Assembly: GCA_011037195.1 (NCBI GenBank)
Contig: JAAEAF010005115.1
Coordinates: 1 to 64,000 of the forward strand
Reading direction: 5' to 3'
From: Triatoma infestans
Taxonomy: Eukaryota; Arthropoda; Insecta; Hemiptera; Reduviidae
DNA length: 64,000 bases
Below the pieces are notes generated by a model that saw only the letters and a program-made list of their open reading frames with translations, was not told the origin of the DNA and searched no databases. This document shows, piece by piece, positions 55,692-64,000 of this stretch; position 1 is the stretch's first letter; every line of letters begins with the position of its first letter. Position numbers and translations under genes: made by a program.

Positions 55692-56035
55692 CTATTATTA
55701 TTATTTGTATGTGGGAAAGGACCAAACCCTACGCTATCCAAAGCACCATTGGGCCCATACAGTTACCCCAAGAAAAACAACAACAAACCGAATCTAGAAC
55801 AAATATCCAGACCCGGATCTAACCCATCTAAGATTCACCGCAGTCCGAATAAATCGGACAATAATCTTAAGGGGAAATAGCCTAAGCTCTTCCACAGACA
55901 TCCTGTTCCGACCAAAGGTCCTGAACTTAATTTTCTCACAACACAGGCAATCAGTCATAAGATGGATGGGTGTTTCCTCCTCTGTCTAACAGACTCTACA
56001 AAATGGATCCGGCTTGAGCCCCATTCTAAGTAAAA
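55692..56035 (-). mobile_element. LINE 3' end (family J2), minus strand
   Basis: The ATTATTATT tail lies at the left, followed by CCCTACGCTATCCAAAGCAC and AACCCATCTAAGATTCACCG. It matches 3829-4148 and 5573-5900 as well as the 3' region of 44363-45396. 5'-truncated, with the short coding remnant frame-broken. Confidence 0.8.
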
Positions 56036-56097
56036 GATTATTTCTGAAAGTGGCGATAATTCACATAAATAAAATTCAGTTTTAGATGCAATGAACT

Positions 56098-56459
56098 TGT
56101 AATGGGATCCGTATCATTATAGATTCATAGGATCCGAAGAGCGGAGAAACACAAAAATGAATCAAAAATGTTAGTTACTCCTCACCTAGGCCAGACTAGG
56201 GGAAGGGACAGCCATTTCATGTAAATAGAGCGACACAATAGTGTTCAGGACAGTTTACGAACAGTTAGCAACCTCTACTACCTTCTCATTACCCAGCAGT
56301 CTGTCTCTTTATATATTATATCTCTCGCTACCTAACTTCTATACCTATACTTGTAAAGTTCTTCCAGTTTGTTGTGTTCTCTCATTATATAGTGTTCAGC
56401 ATATCATCTAGTTTATTTCTCTAAAATCCATTCTCTCTCTCCTTCTCACATCCATTATA
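56098..56459 (+). mobile_element. Solo LTR related to family L2, AACT target duplication
   Basis: The 362-bp unit runs from TGTAATGGGATCC to CATTATA, flanked by AACT at 56094-56097 and 56460-56463. Internal blocks CAGCAGTCTGTCTCTTTATA and TATAGTGTTCAGCATATC resemble the LTRs at 32600-33089. No internal region remains. Confidence 0.75.
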
Positions 56460-56724
56460 AACTCATGACATTTAGATAACTATTTTATAAATAATTAGTC
56501 AAATTTAACTATTTTCTTCATAGGTGGTCGAATCTGTATTTAGTTTTATATCAATCCATTTCATACCATGGAATGGAGAAAGAATTAGTTAAATTTGTGA
56601 ACATCGATAAATAATGTCATAAATCAGTTTTTGTTTATTTTCAAATTGCTTTCCTTTTTCTTTTTATCAAAGCACATACAATTCGAAAGAAAACTAACGT
56701 CTTGTTCTAAAAGTGCCGTTAAGC

Positions 56725-56780
56725 TTCGGGCGCCAATGACCATAGATGTTGACGCGCCTTAAATTTAAAAAAAAAAAACA
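56725..56780 (+). repeat. SINE S1 3' tail fragment
   Basis: GGGCGCCAATGACCATAGATG, then TTGACGCGCCTTAAATTTAA and an A run, matches the S1 tail at 58430-58474. The head is missing. Confidence 0.7.
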
Positions 56781-56924
56781 GTTTTACTGTCATATTTCCT
56801 TTTAGAACATGGCAGTAGTACTAGGATGTGATTTCATTATAGGCCACAAGAGAGCACAGAACTGTCCGGAAGAGATTCCCCATAACCTTTATTGGAACAA
56901 ATAATTTTAAATAAAATTGAAAGT

Positions 56925-57037
56925 TATAACTAAGCAGAAAATTTGCAAGTTTAAAGAAAATTATAAGTGTGTGTTCGAGAAAAACGCCAAAAATTCAACG
57001 ACTAAATAAGTCGTTTGAGATTTCCATACCAGATTTT
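56925..57037. repeat. Helentron-like scraps
   Basis: AAGTTTAAAGAAAATTATAAG and GTTCGAGAAAAACGC match the family monomer. TTTCCATACCAGATTTTTTT resembles an inverted 5' terminus. Confidence 0.4.
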
Positions 57038-58242
57038 TTTGTTCTTTTTTTTTATGGATAAAGTTAACGTAACAGGCAAAAAATTAAATTTTTAACAAAG
57101 TTTCTAACAAATTTTAATATTTTAACTTCAGTAGCCTAATTTTTAATTAATTTTATTCTTATACTGTGTCATTAGAGTGCGGCGGAATCGTATGTTGAAT
57201 TAAATATTTAACAGGTGTAGATCTGTTTAATGAGTCAGCTCAGGGAAGAATTCGTTATCTCAAGTCGTCTCTTCTACAATACTCACACATTAAACACTAC
57301 ACACTACATACACATACGAACTCACATACAAAGTGTAGGACAAAAGAAAGAGTTACAATGAACTGAAAGCACATACAGAATGCGCTACCGCTTTTTTGTT
57401 CTACCAACTGGACCAACATACAGATAGCGCTGTAGTCTTTTTATTTTTAGTATAACTGAACAATTCTCTTTTTTAGTTTTTCTCACGATCTTTCTCTCAC
57501 TCTCTCTCTCTCTCTCTCTCTTTTCAATATCAACAAAAAGTTGCCTAAACTATTTTTTTATTTAAAATGATGAATTATTTTCAAAGTTACATATTTCACT
57601 TTATTTTTTTTTTGGTTAAAATATATATTGATAAACCCCCTGTTTGGTAAACAACGATTTTCCATAGTATTTGTATCGAATTATTTATAGCAACGCTTCC
57701 ATTGGCCAAATATAATAAGTTCCGTATTCAGCAAAAACAAAATTCCTAACCGAACTTTAACTTTTTTATTTTTTTGACCATATTATTCCCCACTTTCAAA
57801 GGATAAATAAATGTTTCAATCAATTTTGTTGCATTTTATTGTTGAAGTCTACTGCAAAATCCACTGGAATGAAATAGAGAGAGACCGATAAATGAGTAAA
57901 TTTGAAGATCGTTTTCCGGTCACGTATGGCCCGAAATCTTTAAAAAAAGGTTTTGCGGTAACTAATAATTTGTGAGACAATTAAGAAATCTCATAAGATA
58001 AAATAATTTTTCTTACTTCGGAATCAGTGTGCCAATCAGTTATTTTTTCTATTAACCAAACGCATATTCCTTGGTAGAGAGGAAGACTGCAGTACAATTA
58101 CAGCTATGGAATTGTTTCCTAAAGGATTGTTTACGATGATGTGAAACATCAAACATTTTTAATATAAAGAATGGCGGTTCAGGTGAAATATTAGTAAATA
58201 AAAATTTAATATTAATAATTAGATTGAATTAGATTAGGTAAT
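57038..58242. other. Unassigned stretch with CT microsatellite
   Basis: No gene. There is a CT repeat at about 57498-57520, with AT-rich sequence on both sides. Confidence 0.4.
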
Positions 58243-58255
58243 ATTAATAAGAAAT

Positions 58256-58474
58256 AGCTAAGTGGTTAGCGTACTGGACTCCCACGCGGAGAACCCGGGT
58301 TCGAGTCCAGTTGTGCTACCCTTATATTTTTTCTTCCTAGGAGCCTCTACAGCTCACTGTTCGGTGATGGACAGTGTTGTCTGTAGCGAGAGAACACTGT
58401 CCGGAGGCCGGCAGGGCACTGAGAAGTCTCCGGGCGCTAATGATCACGATGTTGAAGCGCCTTAAATTAAAAAA
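58256..58474 (+). mobile_element. tRNA-derived SINE S1, reference copy with 13-bp target duplication
   Basis: ATTAATAAGAAAT occurs exactly at 58243-58255 and 58475-58487, so the 219-bp element is delimited to the base. The head has an A box (TAGCTAAGTGGTTAGCG) and a B box GGTTCGAGTCC (58298-58308), the RNA polymerase III promoter pair. The body carries CCTAGGAGCCTCTACAGCTC, GATGGACAGTGTTGTCTGTA and CCGGAGGCCGGCAGGGCACT. The tail is GCGCCTTAAATTAAAAAAA. SINEs of this kind move using a LINE partner; the 13-bp duplication resembles those of the LINEs here. Confidence 0.95.
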
Positions 58475-58605
58475 ATTAATAAGAAATTAGGCTATTTCCT
58501 CTAATAGGCCTTCAGTTCTTTGATTTTGATATTCCTTCTTGTAGCCTTCAGAACATAGTTATCTGGAGCGTGATTCCTTAAAAAATGTTGACTTTCTACT
58601 TCCAG

Positions 58606-58760
58606 GATTTGAAACCCCAGCTAAAAAAGCCTTTCATGTTGATGCTATTTGCGAATTGTCATTTATTTCTCATCTTGGTGAAACTCAAAGGATATTACTT
58701 GCTGGCTCATGCAATGATTTAAGCCTGCATTGGCTTGAAACAGTCCATTCTTATCACTAA
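58606..58760 (+). CDS. Candidate 3'-terminal exon of an unknown host gene
   Basis: A splice-acceptor-like TTTCTACTTCCAG ends at 58605. The open segment then reads FETPAKKAFHVDAICELSFI, then SHLGETQRILLAGSCNDLSL and HWLETVHSYH, and stops at TAA (58758-58760). The composition is like a folded protein, and the ILLAGSCNDLSLHWLE piece vaguely resembles a beta-propeller blade; that is a guess. I cannot name the gene, and no upstream exon was found in the window. It could be a pseudogene remnant. Confidence 0.35.
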
Positions 58761-58964
58761 TATATGCTATTGCCCATAGCAGTCGCCCTGTTATGACTCT
58801 GCCGTTTGTCCTGGAAATTCCAATTGCCTTGCTGAAATTTATTGTGCAAATTCATTTTAATACCGGTAGGTGACACACGTAGTGTACAAAGAATTAAAAG
58901 AATACTATAAAGATGGAAATCTACGCAAGAGGTAATTGAATCAAAATGTAGTTTCCCGCAACAA

Positions 58965-59868
58965 CATAAAATTACATTATACCAAATTTAATGAAATTAG
59001 TCGGCATTTTCATGCAGAAAATCACAGAAACTAAAAAAAACTTTCAGTAAAAATGCATTCCGGTTTAATTCCGGTTTTGTTTCTTGAAAATCAAAATTTG
59101 GGCAATCTATTTATTTCTAATTAATTTTGTCTAGATGGTCAACGAAGTTACAACATTAGAGGTAAATATAACTCTACCCTTCTGCCAAAAGCCCGCTTAA
59201 ATGAGTTTACCCGGAGAAATGTTTCAGATAAAAGTTGTAGTTGTTTAGATGTGTAGTTCAAATATTTTGTTTAATGAAAATCGTTGGACCCCTTTTAAGA
59301 AAAATACTTTTCAGTAAAAAAGCACTTCCGGTCATCTGTTTTTCAAACTTCGAATTTCAACAACATATTTAATTGTAATTAATATTATTTGGATCATAGA
59401 ATTGTGTAAGAAACTTTAGAGGAAAACTAACCCCAACCCCCATCATAAGTATCCTTAATTGAATTTTCTTGGAGAAATGTGACAAATGTAAAAAGACTTG
59501 TATGTGAGTAATTGAAACACATTTGTATGTGTAGTTGATATAACAAGTTTGAAGAAAATCATTGACGCAATTTCTGAGAAAATCACAAAGAAATGAAGTG
59601 ATACGTCCAGTTGAGGATAATATACCTTCCGATTTCATGGTGATACCTAAACGGAATATCAACTTTAAGCTTTTTTTCGTTTTTGAGCTGTGCGGTTCAC
59701 CTACATACACATACATTCATACACCCACAAACACACACCCCACACACACAGAAGATTTTCTAAAATCCATATTTTGGGCTCAGGGAACCTCAAAACGTGT
59801 ATTTCCAGTGAAAATTCGATATTGAATTCTTTGTCTCAATTACAATACTTCCTCTTACTAGGAGTAAA
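58965..59868 (+). mobile_element. Helentron-like repeat, copy H10 lacking its 5' terminus
   Basis: It starts within the first block (ACCAAATTTAATGAAATTAG), with monomer sites near 59050 (TGCATTCCGG) and 59323 (CACTTCCGG), a CA-rich microsatellite (59725-59750), and a 3' end CTTCCTCTTACTAGGAGTAA with a half hairpin. The third monomer site is degraded to ATACGTCCAG. Confidence 0.75.
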
Positions 59869-59887
59869 AAAAAAAAATAACAAAAAT

Positions 59888-59938
59888 TTCTTGTGAAACA
59901 CTCACATAACTTTCTATTTACTCCAATTCACATAGGGA
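59888..59938 (+). repeat. Helentron-like 5' end fragment
   Basis: CTTGTGAAACACTCACATAAC and TTTCTATTTACTCC match the family 5' end. It directly follows copy H10, as if a tandem second copy began here and was then lost. Confidence 0.6.
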
Positions 59939-60125
59939 CATTTACATAGTATCTAGTATTTAGAACTTGTAGTGGTAGAACGAAATAGAAAAATATTAGT
60001 TTAGAGTTTTGAATCTTTGATAGTATCCAAAATAGTATCTTTTTAATATTTTATAATTATCTTAGTGCTGTGAATTTAACTTCAAAAAGAGTGTATTTTA
60101 GTGTCAGATACTGTAAATTTGGGTC

Positions 60126-60338
60126 ATGGCAAATAGAAAAACAAAGGCACAAAATCCCGTTAGGTTAACTGTTTTGTACAAGAAAATTACCCCGCTACAG
60201 AGAGAGGCATTCCTTCGAGAGTCTCACTTCTGCTTTCAAACAACAAAGTCGGTATTCTGCTTACAAAGCCAGAACACTTCAGAAAGCCAGAACACTTCAG
60301 GAATCGCTATCTTAGTATCAGTGCCAGTTTCACAATAA
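60126..60338 (+). CDS. Hypothetical 70-codon frame running into the LTR-like repeat
   Basis: It begins MANRKTKAQNPVRLTVLYKK and is basic and hydrophilic. It reads into the dispersed repeat at about 60265, so its C-terminal part is repeat-derived (a doubled AGCCAGAACACTTCAG unit). It might be the start of a retroelement protein. I recognise no motif. Confidence 0.2.
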   Translation: MANRKTKAQNPVRLTVLYKKITPLQREAFLRESHFCFQTTKSVFCLQSQNTSESQNTSGIAILVSVPVSQ

Positions 60339-60530
60339 ATTAAATAAGTTTATAATATCAAATAACTTGTAGTTATTATTTGAAAGATTATATTTAATTG
60401 TTAACAGTGGTGATTTCTTAATTATTCTTAATACTTCTATCTTTTCCTCAAACATACTTACAAGCCCTTTCACAAAACCGCTTAAGCCACTACAAATACA
60501 CACACATCATCACACCAAAACATTATAAAC
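60265..60530 (+). repeat. Dispersed LTR-like repeat, copy 3
   Basis: It matches the right half of 295-700 and of 7602-8740: AACACTTCAGGAATCGCTAT, ATAACTTGTAGTTATTATTT, GTTAACAGTGGTGA and AAACCGCTTAAGCCACTAC. It ends near AAAACATTATA. A 16-bp direct duplication lies at its left edge (60267-60300). Confidence 0.55.
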
Positions 60531-60539
60531 TCTAACGTA

Positions 60540-60984
60540 TATCTGACTCTCCTTTTTATTGCAATTTAACTGCATTAATAATTAGTTCGATCTTTTTTTT
60601 TATTATTATTGCAAAAAACTAGATTTCTCTAGACTAATTGAATTAGTTCAAGCGTAGATTTCCATCTTTTTAGTGCTTTCAATTCGTTGTGGTCTGCGTC
60701 ACCTACATAAAATTAAGCAAATATAATTAATAGCTAATGAATTCCAGATTTACGATAAGTTTTTTAGCTTAATATTATGAATTATTTTGAGAAATTTTTG
60801 TCAGTGTTTAACGTCAATTATATTTTGTGCCACTAATATAAAATGCCAAATACAAAATGGCGGACTTACATGGTGGGTCTTGCATTTCTGCCTAATTCTC
60901 TATTGCTTTCTTTTTCAAGAATAGAGTGAAAATTCTTAATGTTTTCTTTACAGCTCATATTAATTATATAAATAGTAAATATTA
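60540..60984. other. Unassigned stretch
   Basis: AT-rich with no recognised gene or repeat. Confidence 0.4.
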
Positions 60985-61325
60985 TGTTAAAAAATTCTTT
61001 ACACATTACAAATACCAAGGAACTATAAGTTTTATTTGAAACATTTCTCAGGAAAAATTCATTTAAGGCGGTTTTAGGGGGTGAGGCGGGGTTAGGTTTT
61101 TCTTATAAAGTTCTATTTCCGAATAAGTTACAATTCTATCTTCTAAATAATATTAATTAAAATTTTAATTTTCTGTGTTTTTCTTCCATAAAAACACCGA
61201 TTGAAACTACAAAGCACTTTAGAGGAAAACTTAGCCTTACCCCTACCCCCAAAAGCCGTCATTAATGAGTTATCCCAAAATGTTTCAAATAAAATTTGTA
61301 TCTCTTTATCTGTGTAGTTTACATA

Positions 61326-62005
61326 TGTAATGACATGGCAAAGTCATAGCAATGTCATACCTTCACAACAGATAACAAAGAAAGAATAATTTACAACTAG
61401 TGGCCTAGTCAGCTGCCTGACTTCAAGACAAGGCCGAGGGGCAAACAAACAAACCAAGGGTAAATAACCTTACATCAAAGCAAGCACTGCTCAGGCTGGC
61501 CACTGATCTAAATCGGTGGTCACCAAACTAACCAAGGTCGCACAAGGTCGCACACTAGGACAGATGTCTTGGTGTGAGTGTGGCCAACACTAATATATAA
61601 ACTCGCCCCCATTGGAAGAGGGGATGATTATACTTCAGTACGTCTTCATATACGAGCAGCAGTTTATGCGTCCCTATACAGTTTTTATTTATACTTATTA
61701 CCTTTAGTTGTGCATCTTAGTTCATTTATCATCTTAGCTAATTTATTAGTTATTTATCTTCTATTTATTTCTAAGTATTCCTTGTTAATAGTTACCATTT
61801 TTTACGTTTAAATTATTGTTCAAATACAGTCTATTTTTATAAAATCCGTGTTAATAATTCGAGAACTAACTTCCAAAAATCTCTAAACTAACTTCCGCCC
61901 TCTTCAAGACATCTACTACATACCTCAGGAATCACATTAAACGATTCCACTATATCTTGTAGTATCACGGTGGGATCAGCTCAACCAATAAACGATTCCA
62001 CTACA
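61326..62005 (+). mobile_element. Solo LTR (family L1) with CATA target duplication
   Basis: The 680-bp unit starts TGTAATGACATGG and ends TTCCACTACA, with CATA at 61322-61325 and 62006-62009. A TATA-like ATATATAAACTCG lies near 61592 and AATAAA lies close to the end (61987-61992), which sets the plus strand. It is the reverse orientation relative to 7717-8444 and 24691-25349. Confidence 0.8.
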
Positions 62006-62278
62006 CATACTTATTTAAATAAAATCGTTGGAAGCCGTTTTAGAGAAAATAGCAGAAAACTAAAAACTACTTTCAGTAAAAACGCACTTCCGGCTATCTG
62101 ATTTTCTTCAAACACGGAATTTCAACAACATATTTAATTCTAATTAATATTTATTTAAATGATAGAATTGTGCAATATACTAAAATAGCATTTTAGAGGA
62201 AACCATAACCCCACCCAAGCCTCAAAAGTGCCTTTCAGTGAATTTTCCCGGAGAAAAGATTCAAATAAATGTTGTAGC

Positions 62279-62621
62279 TGTAGGGGTAGTGAACCCCCAC
62301 CACTCATCCACTCTAGCGAAGAGAAACAGCCCCTCTCGCACAGAGAGGAGAGGTTTGGCAAGTGGATATATATATGAGAGAGAGAGAGAGACAGTCAAGG
62401 ATCATTCTGTTCAATTCAGTCTTACACATCAGACATCATTCTGCGGATTCACACTCCGTACATATCATTTTAGCCACGTCAGTCTGTCAGTTCAGTTCAG
62501 TTCTAAATTCGTCCCTGGCAGTCAGTTATATATATACATATATCAATTATATATCTTATACCTATATTAAGGGTTATTTATCACTCATCAACAACCAACA
62601 TCTCCTCACAACACCCTTACA
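62279..62621 (+). mobile_element. Solo LTR (family L3) with TAGC target duplication
   Basis: The 343-bp unit starts TGTAGGGGTAG and ends CACCCTTACA, with TAGC at 62275-62278 and 62622-62625. The host monomer reads TTGTAGC then TCTTTACATG across the gap, confirming the ends. A TATATATATGAGAGAG promoter-like and microsatellite block sits at about 62366-62390. No internal genes. Confidence 0.85.
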
Positions 62622-63003
62622 TAGCTCTTTACATGCGTAGTTGATATCCCAAGTTTAATGAAAATCATTGGTACTGTTTTTGAGAAAATCACAAAAAGTG
62701 GAAAAATTATTCAATAACGTGGCATTTCCGGTTGATGAATTTTGCCGGAAATCTTCTTACCTGATGCGGTGGTTCTTACCTAAACGGATTACCAAGTTTG
62801 AGCTTCCTGTAAACTTTTCATTTTTGAGATATTCTTTTTACAAACATCCACACACCCAGACACACACATACAGACCATTTTCTAAAAACCTCTTTTTTGG
62901 ACTCAGGGGACCTCAAAATATGTATTTCCGGTGAAAACTGAATTTCGAAAATCTCCCACGATCGCACTACTTTCTCTTATTATTATTATTAGCATGAGAA
63001 AAT

Positions 63004-64000
63004 AATATCATTTACCTTAATATCGTCAGTACAATTACTATAAAACCAATTATGATGTTACCTGAAATCTATTAAATAACAGCAACTCATCATTTAAAAA
63101 AATAATTAATTTCAGTTATTTAAGGTTACACTGCCCCCCCCACATTAGCAGCTGTTTGAACTTTCTGTGTACGACTTTTTTTTGTTTTTGTTTGTTTGTT
63201 ATTTGCTTGGAAAATTGCAAACAAACACACGCCAAAATTTCACCATGTAAATCAATCAAACCAAAACAAACATTTTCTGTATTCTATCCACTGAACAAAC
63301 TGTATCATTTATACAAACTCTTGTTAAAAATAAATTTTAACATTTTGTTAAAAAAAATCAAGATGAACTTTTTCTGTTTTTTAAATTTCTAATTTTTTTT
63401 TTAAATTTTTTTTTTGTTTTATATAAAATTGAATAACACTTCTTCTTTTTTTTAAACTTAATTATTTATTTTATTTTTTAAATAGTTCGTAATATTTGAT
63501 TGATAATACATCATTTAAAAAAAAAAAGAAGAAATCTGAAGCAATAATAAATTATCTATAATGAATATGAAATTAAACTCAACTGAATAAGGAGATATCT
63601 AAGTTATCTTAAAGTACTTGACATTCAAACAGCTAAATCGATATCAGCATAAACTAACCTACAACCTTCTATATGCCATAAATGGTAGGTAAAAATTTTA
63701 AAGCCATTCATAATGTGCTTGTTCAAGTTTGGCTTATAATGTTTCATGATCCATATCACTGATTTATTGCTTCAAAATATTTCAGCTTCAGCGTGCTTTG
63801 AACTAAAAAAAAAATCAAATACTCCTTAAAAACTTCTCGTTCGTTTTGCTTTCTCTTCGCAGTTTTATTCAATCAGCCAGCTCTAGTTCTTTTTGGATTC
63901 CTTCTTCTCATTTCTGTAACTGATTTTAGTTTTTTTTTTTTACTTCTTGGTGGCTATTATCTGCTTAATCTTTTTGGTCCTGCCCCTCTCTTTCAGTCCT
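63004..64000. other. Unassigned AT-rich stretch
   Basis: Long A and T tracts and a short C run (63133-63140). No gene or repeat recognised up to the window end. Confidence 0.45.

Larger units (their letters stand above)
60985..63003. mobile_element. Helentron-like palindromic copy H13 split by two solo LTRs
   Basis: The minus-oriented arm (about 60990-61185) meets the plus-oriented arm at TTCCATAAAAACACCGATTG (near 61187), the same junction as in H3 (near 33630). The plus arm continues at 62010-62275, with a CACTTCCGG site near 62086, and at 62626-63003, with a microsatellite (62850-62872) and a decayed 3' end. LTRs at 61326-62005 and 62279-62621 interrupt it with exact CATA and TAGC duplications. 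Confidence 0.75.

Noticed and set aside
58256..58330. A tRNA gene at the S1 head
   Set aside because: It is the head of a dispersed SINE with exact 13-bp target duplications and several relatives in the window.
62362..62640. The frames at 62.2-62.6 kb starting within a GA repeat
   Set aside because: They lie inside a delimited solo LTR and its microsatellite.

Overview
This window looks like a repeat-rich, AT-rich stretch of an arthropod nuclear genome, most likely an insect. The clues are a nuclear copy of mitochondrial cox1 that reads correctly only in the invertebrate mitochondrial code (TGA as Trp, AGA as Ser), and insect-type Jockey, R1-like and RTE-like non-LTR retrotransposons, LTR retroelements and tRNA-derived SINEs. 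I could not place it to order or species. I found no complete host gene. One short exon-like segment (58606-58760, +) and two minus-strand exon-like reading frames (42002-42256 and 51285-51506) are the only candidates.

Layout. 1-8.7 kb: a dispersed LTR-like repeat (two copies, the second split by a 728-bp solo LTR), a composite LTR element built of direct and inverted LTR copies (1402-2560), SINEs, and two 3' ends of one LINE family. 9-16 kb: SINEs, a palindromic foldback element with 12-bp target duplications (11579-11914), the first full copy of the dominant ~1-kb repeat (12460-13454), and a decayed Jockey-like RT. 17-24 kb: an RTE-like 3' end, an internally deleted LINE fusing ORF1 to RT (20006-21441), and the cox1 NUMT (22889-23352). 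24.7-36.1 kb: a solo LTR, a short LTR, two more copies of the ~1-kb repeat, SINEs, and a nested stack in which a palindromic form of that repeat carries four insertions and a fifth at its end. 36-46.7 kb: five more copies or part copies of the repeat, a nearly 2-kb RTE-like retrotransposon, a SINE, and a LINE RNase H end. 47-64 kb: a LINE inserted inside another LINE, an RTE-like 3' fragment, Jockey RT fragments, SINEs, LTRs, and a palindromic repeat copy split by two solo LTRs.

The dominant repeat has more than a dozen full or partial copies. It has 13-bp subterminal inverted motifs, two to three diverged ~295-bp tandem monomers, an internal CA microsatellite and a 3' hairpin, and no coding capacity. 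This resembles Helentron-associated (HINE/DINE-type) non-autonomous elements, but the assignment is inferred. Several insertions can be placed to the base because the element they interrupt is known from its other copies. Target duplications of 4-5 bp mark the LTRs, 10-14 bp the LINEs, 11-13 bp the SINEs and about 12 bp the palindromic elements.
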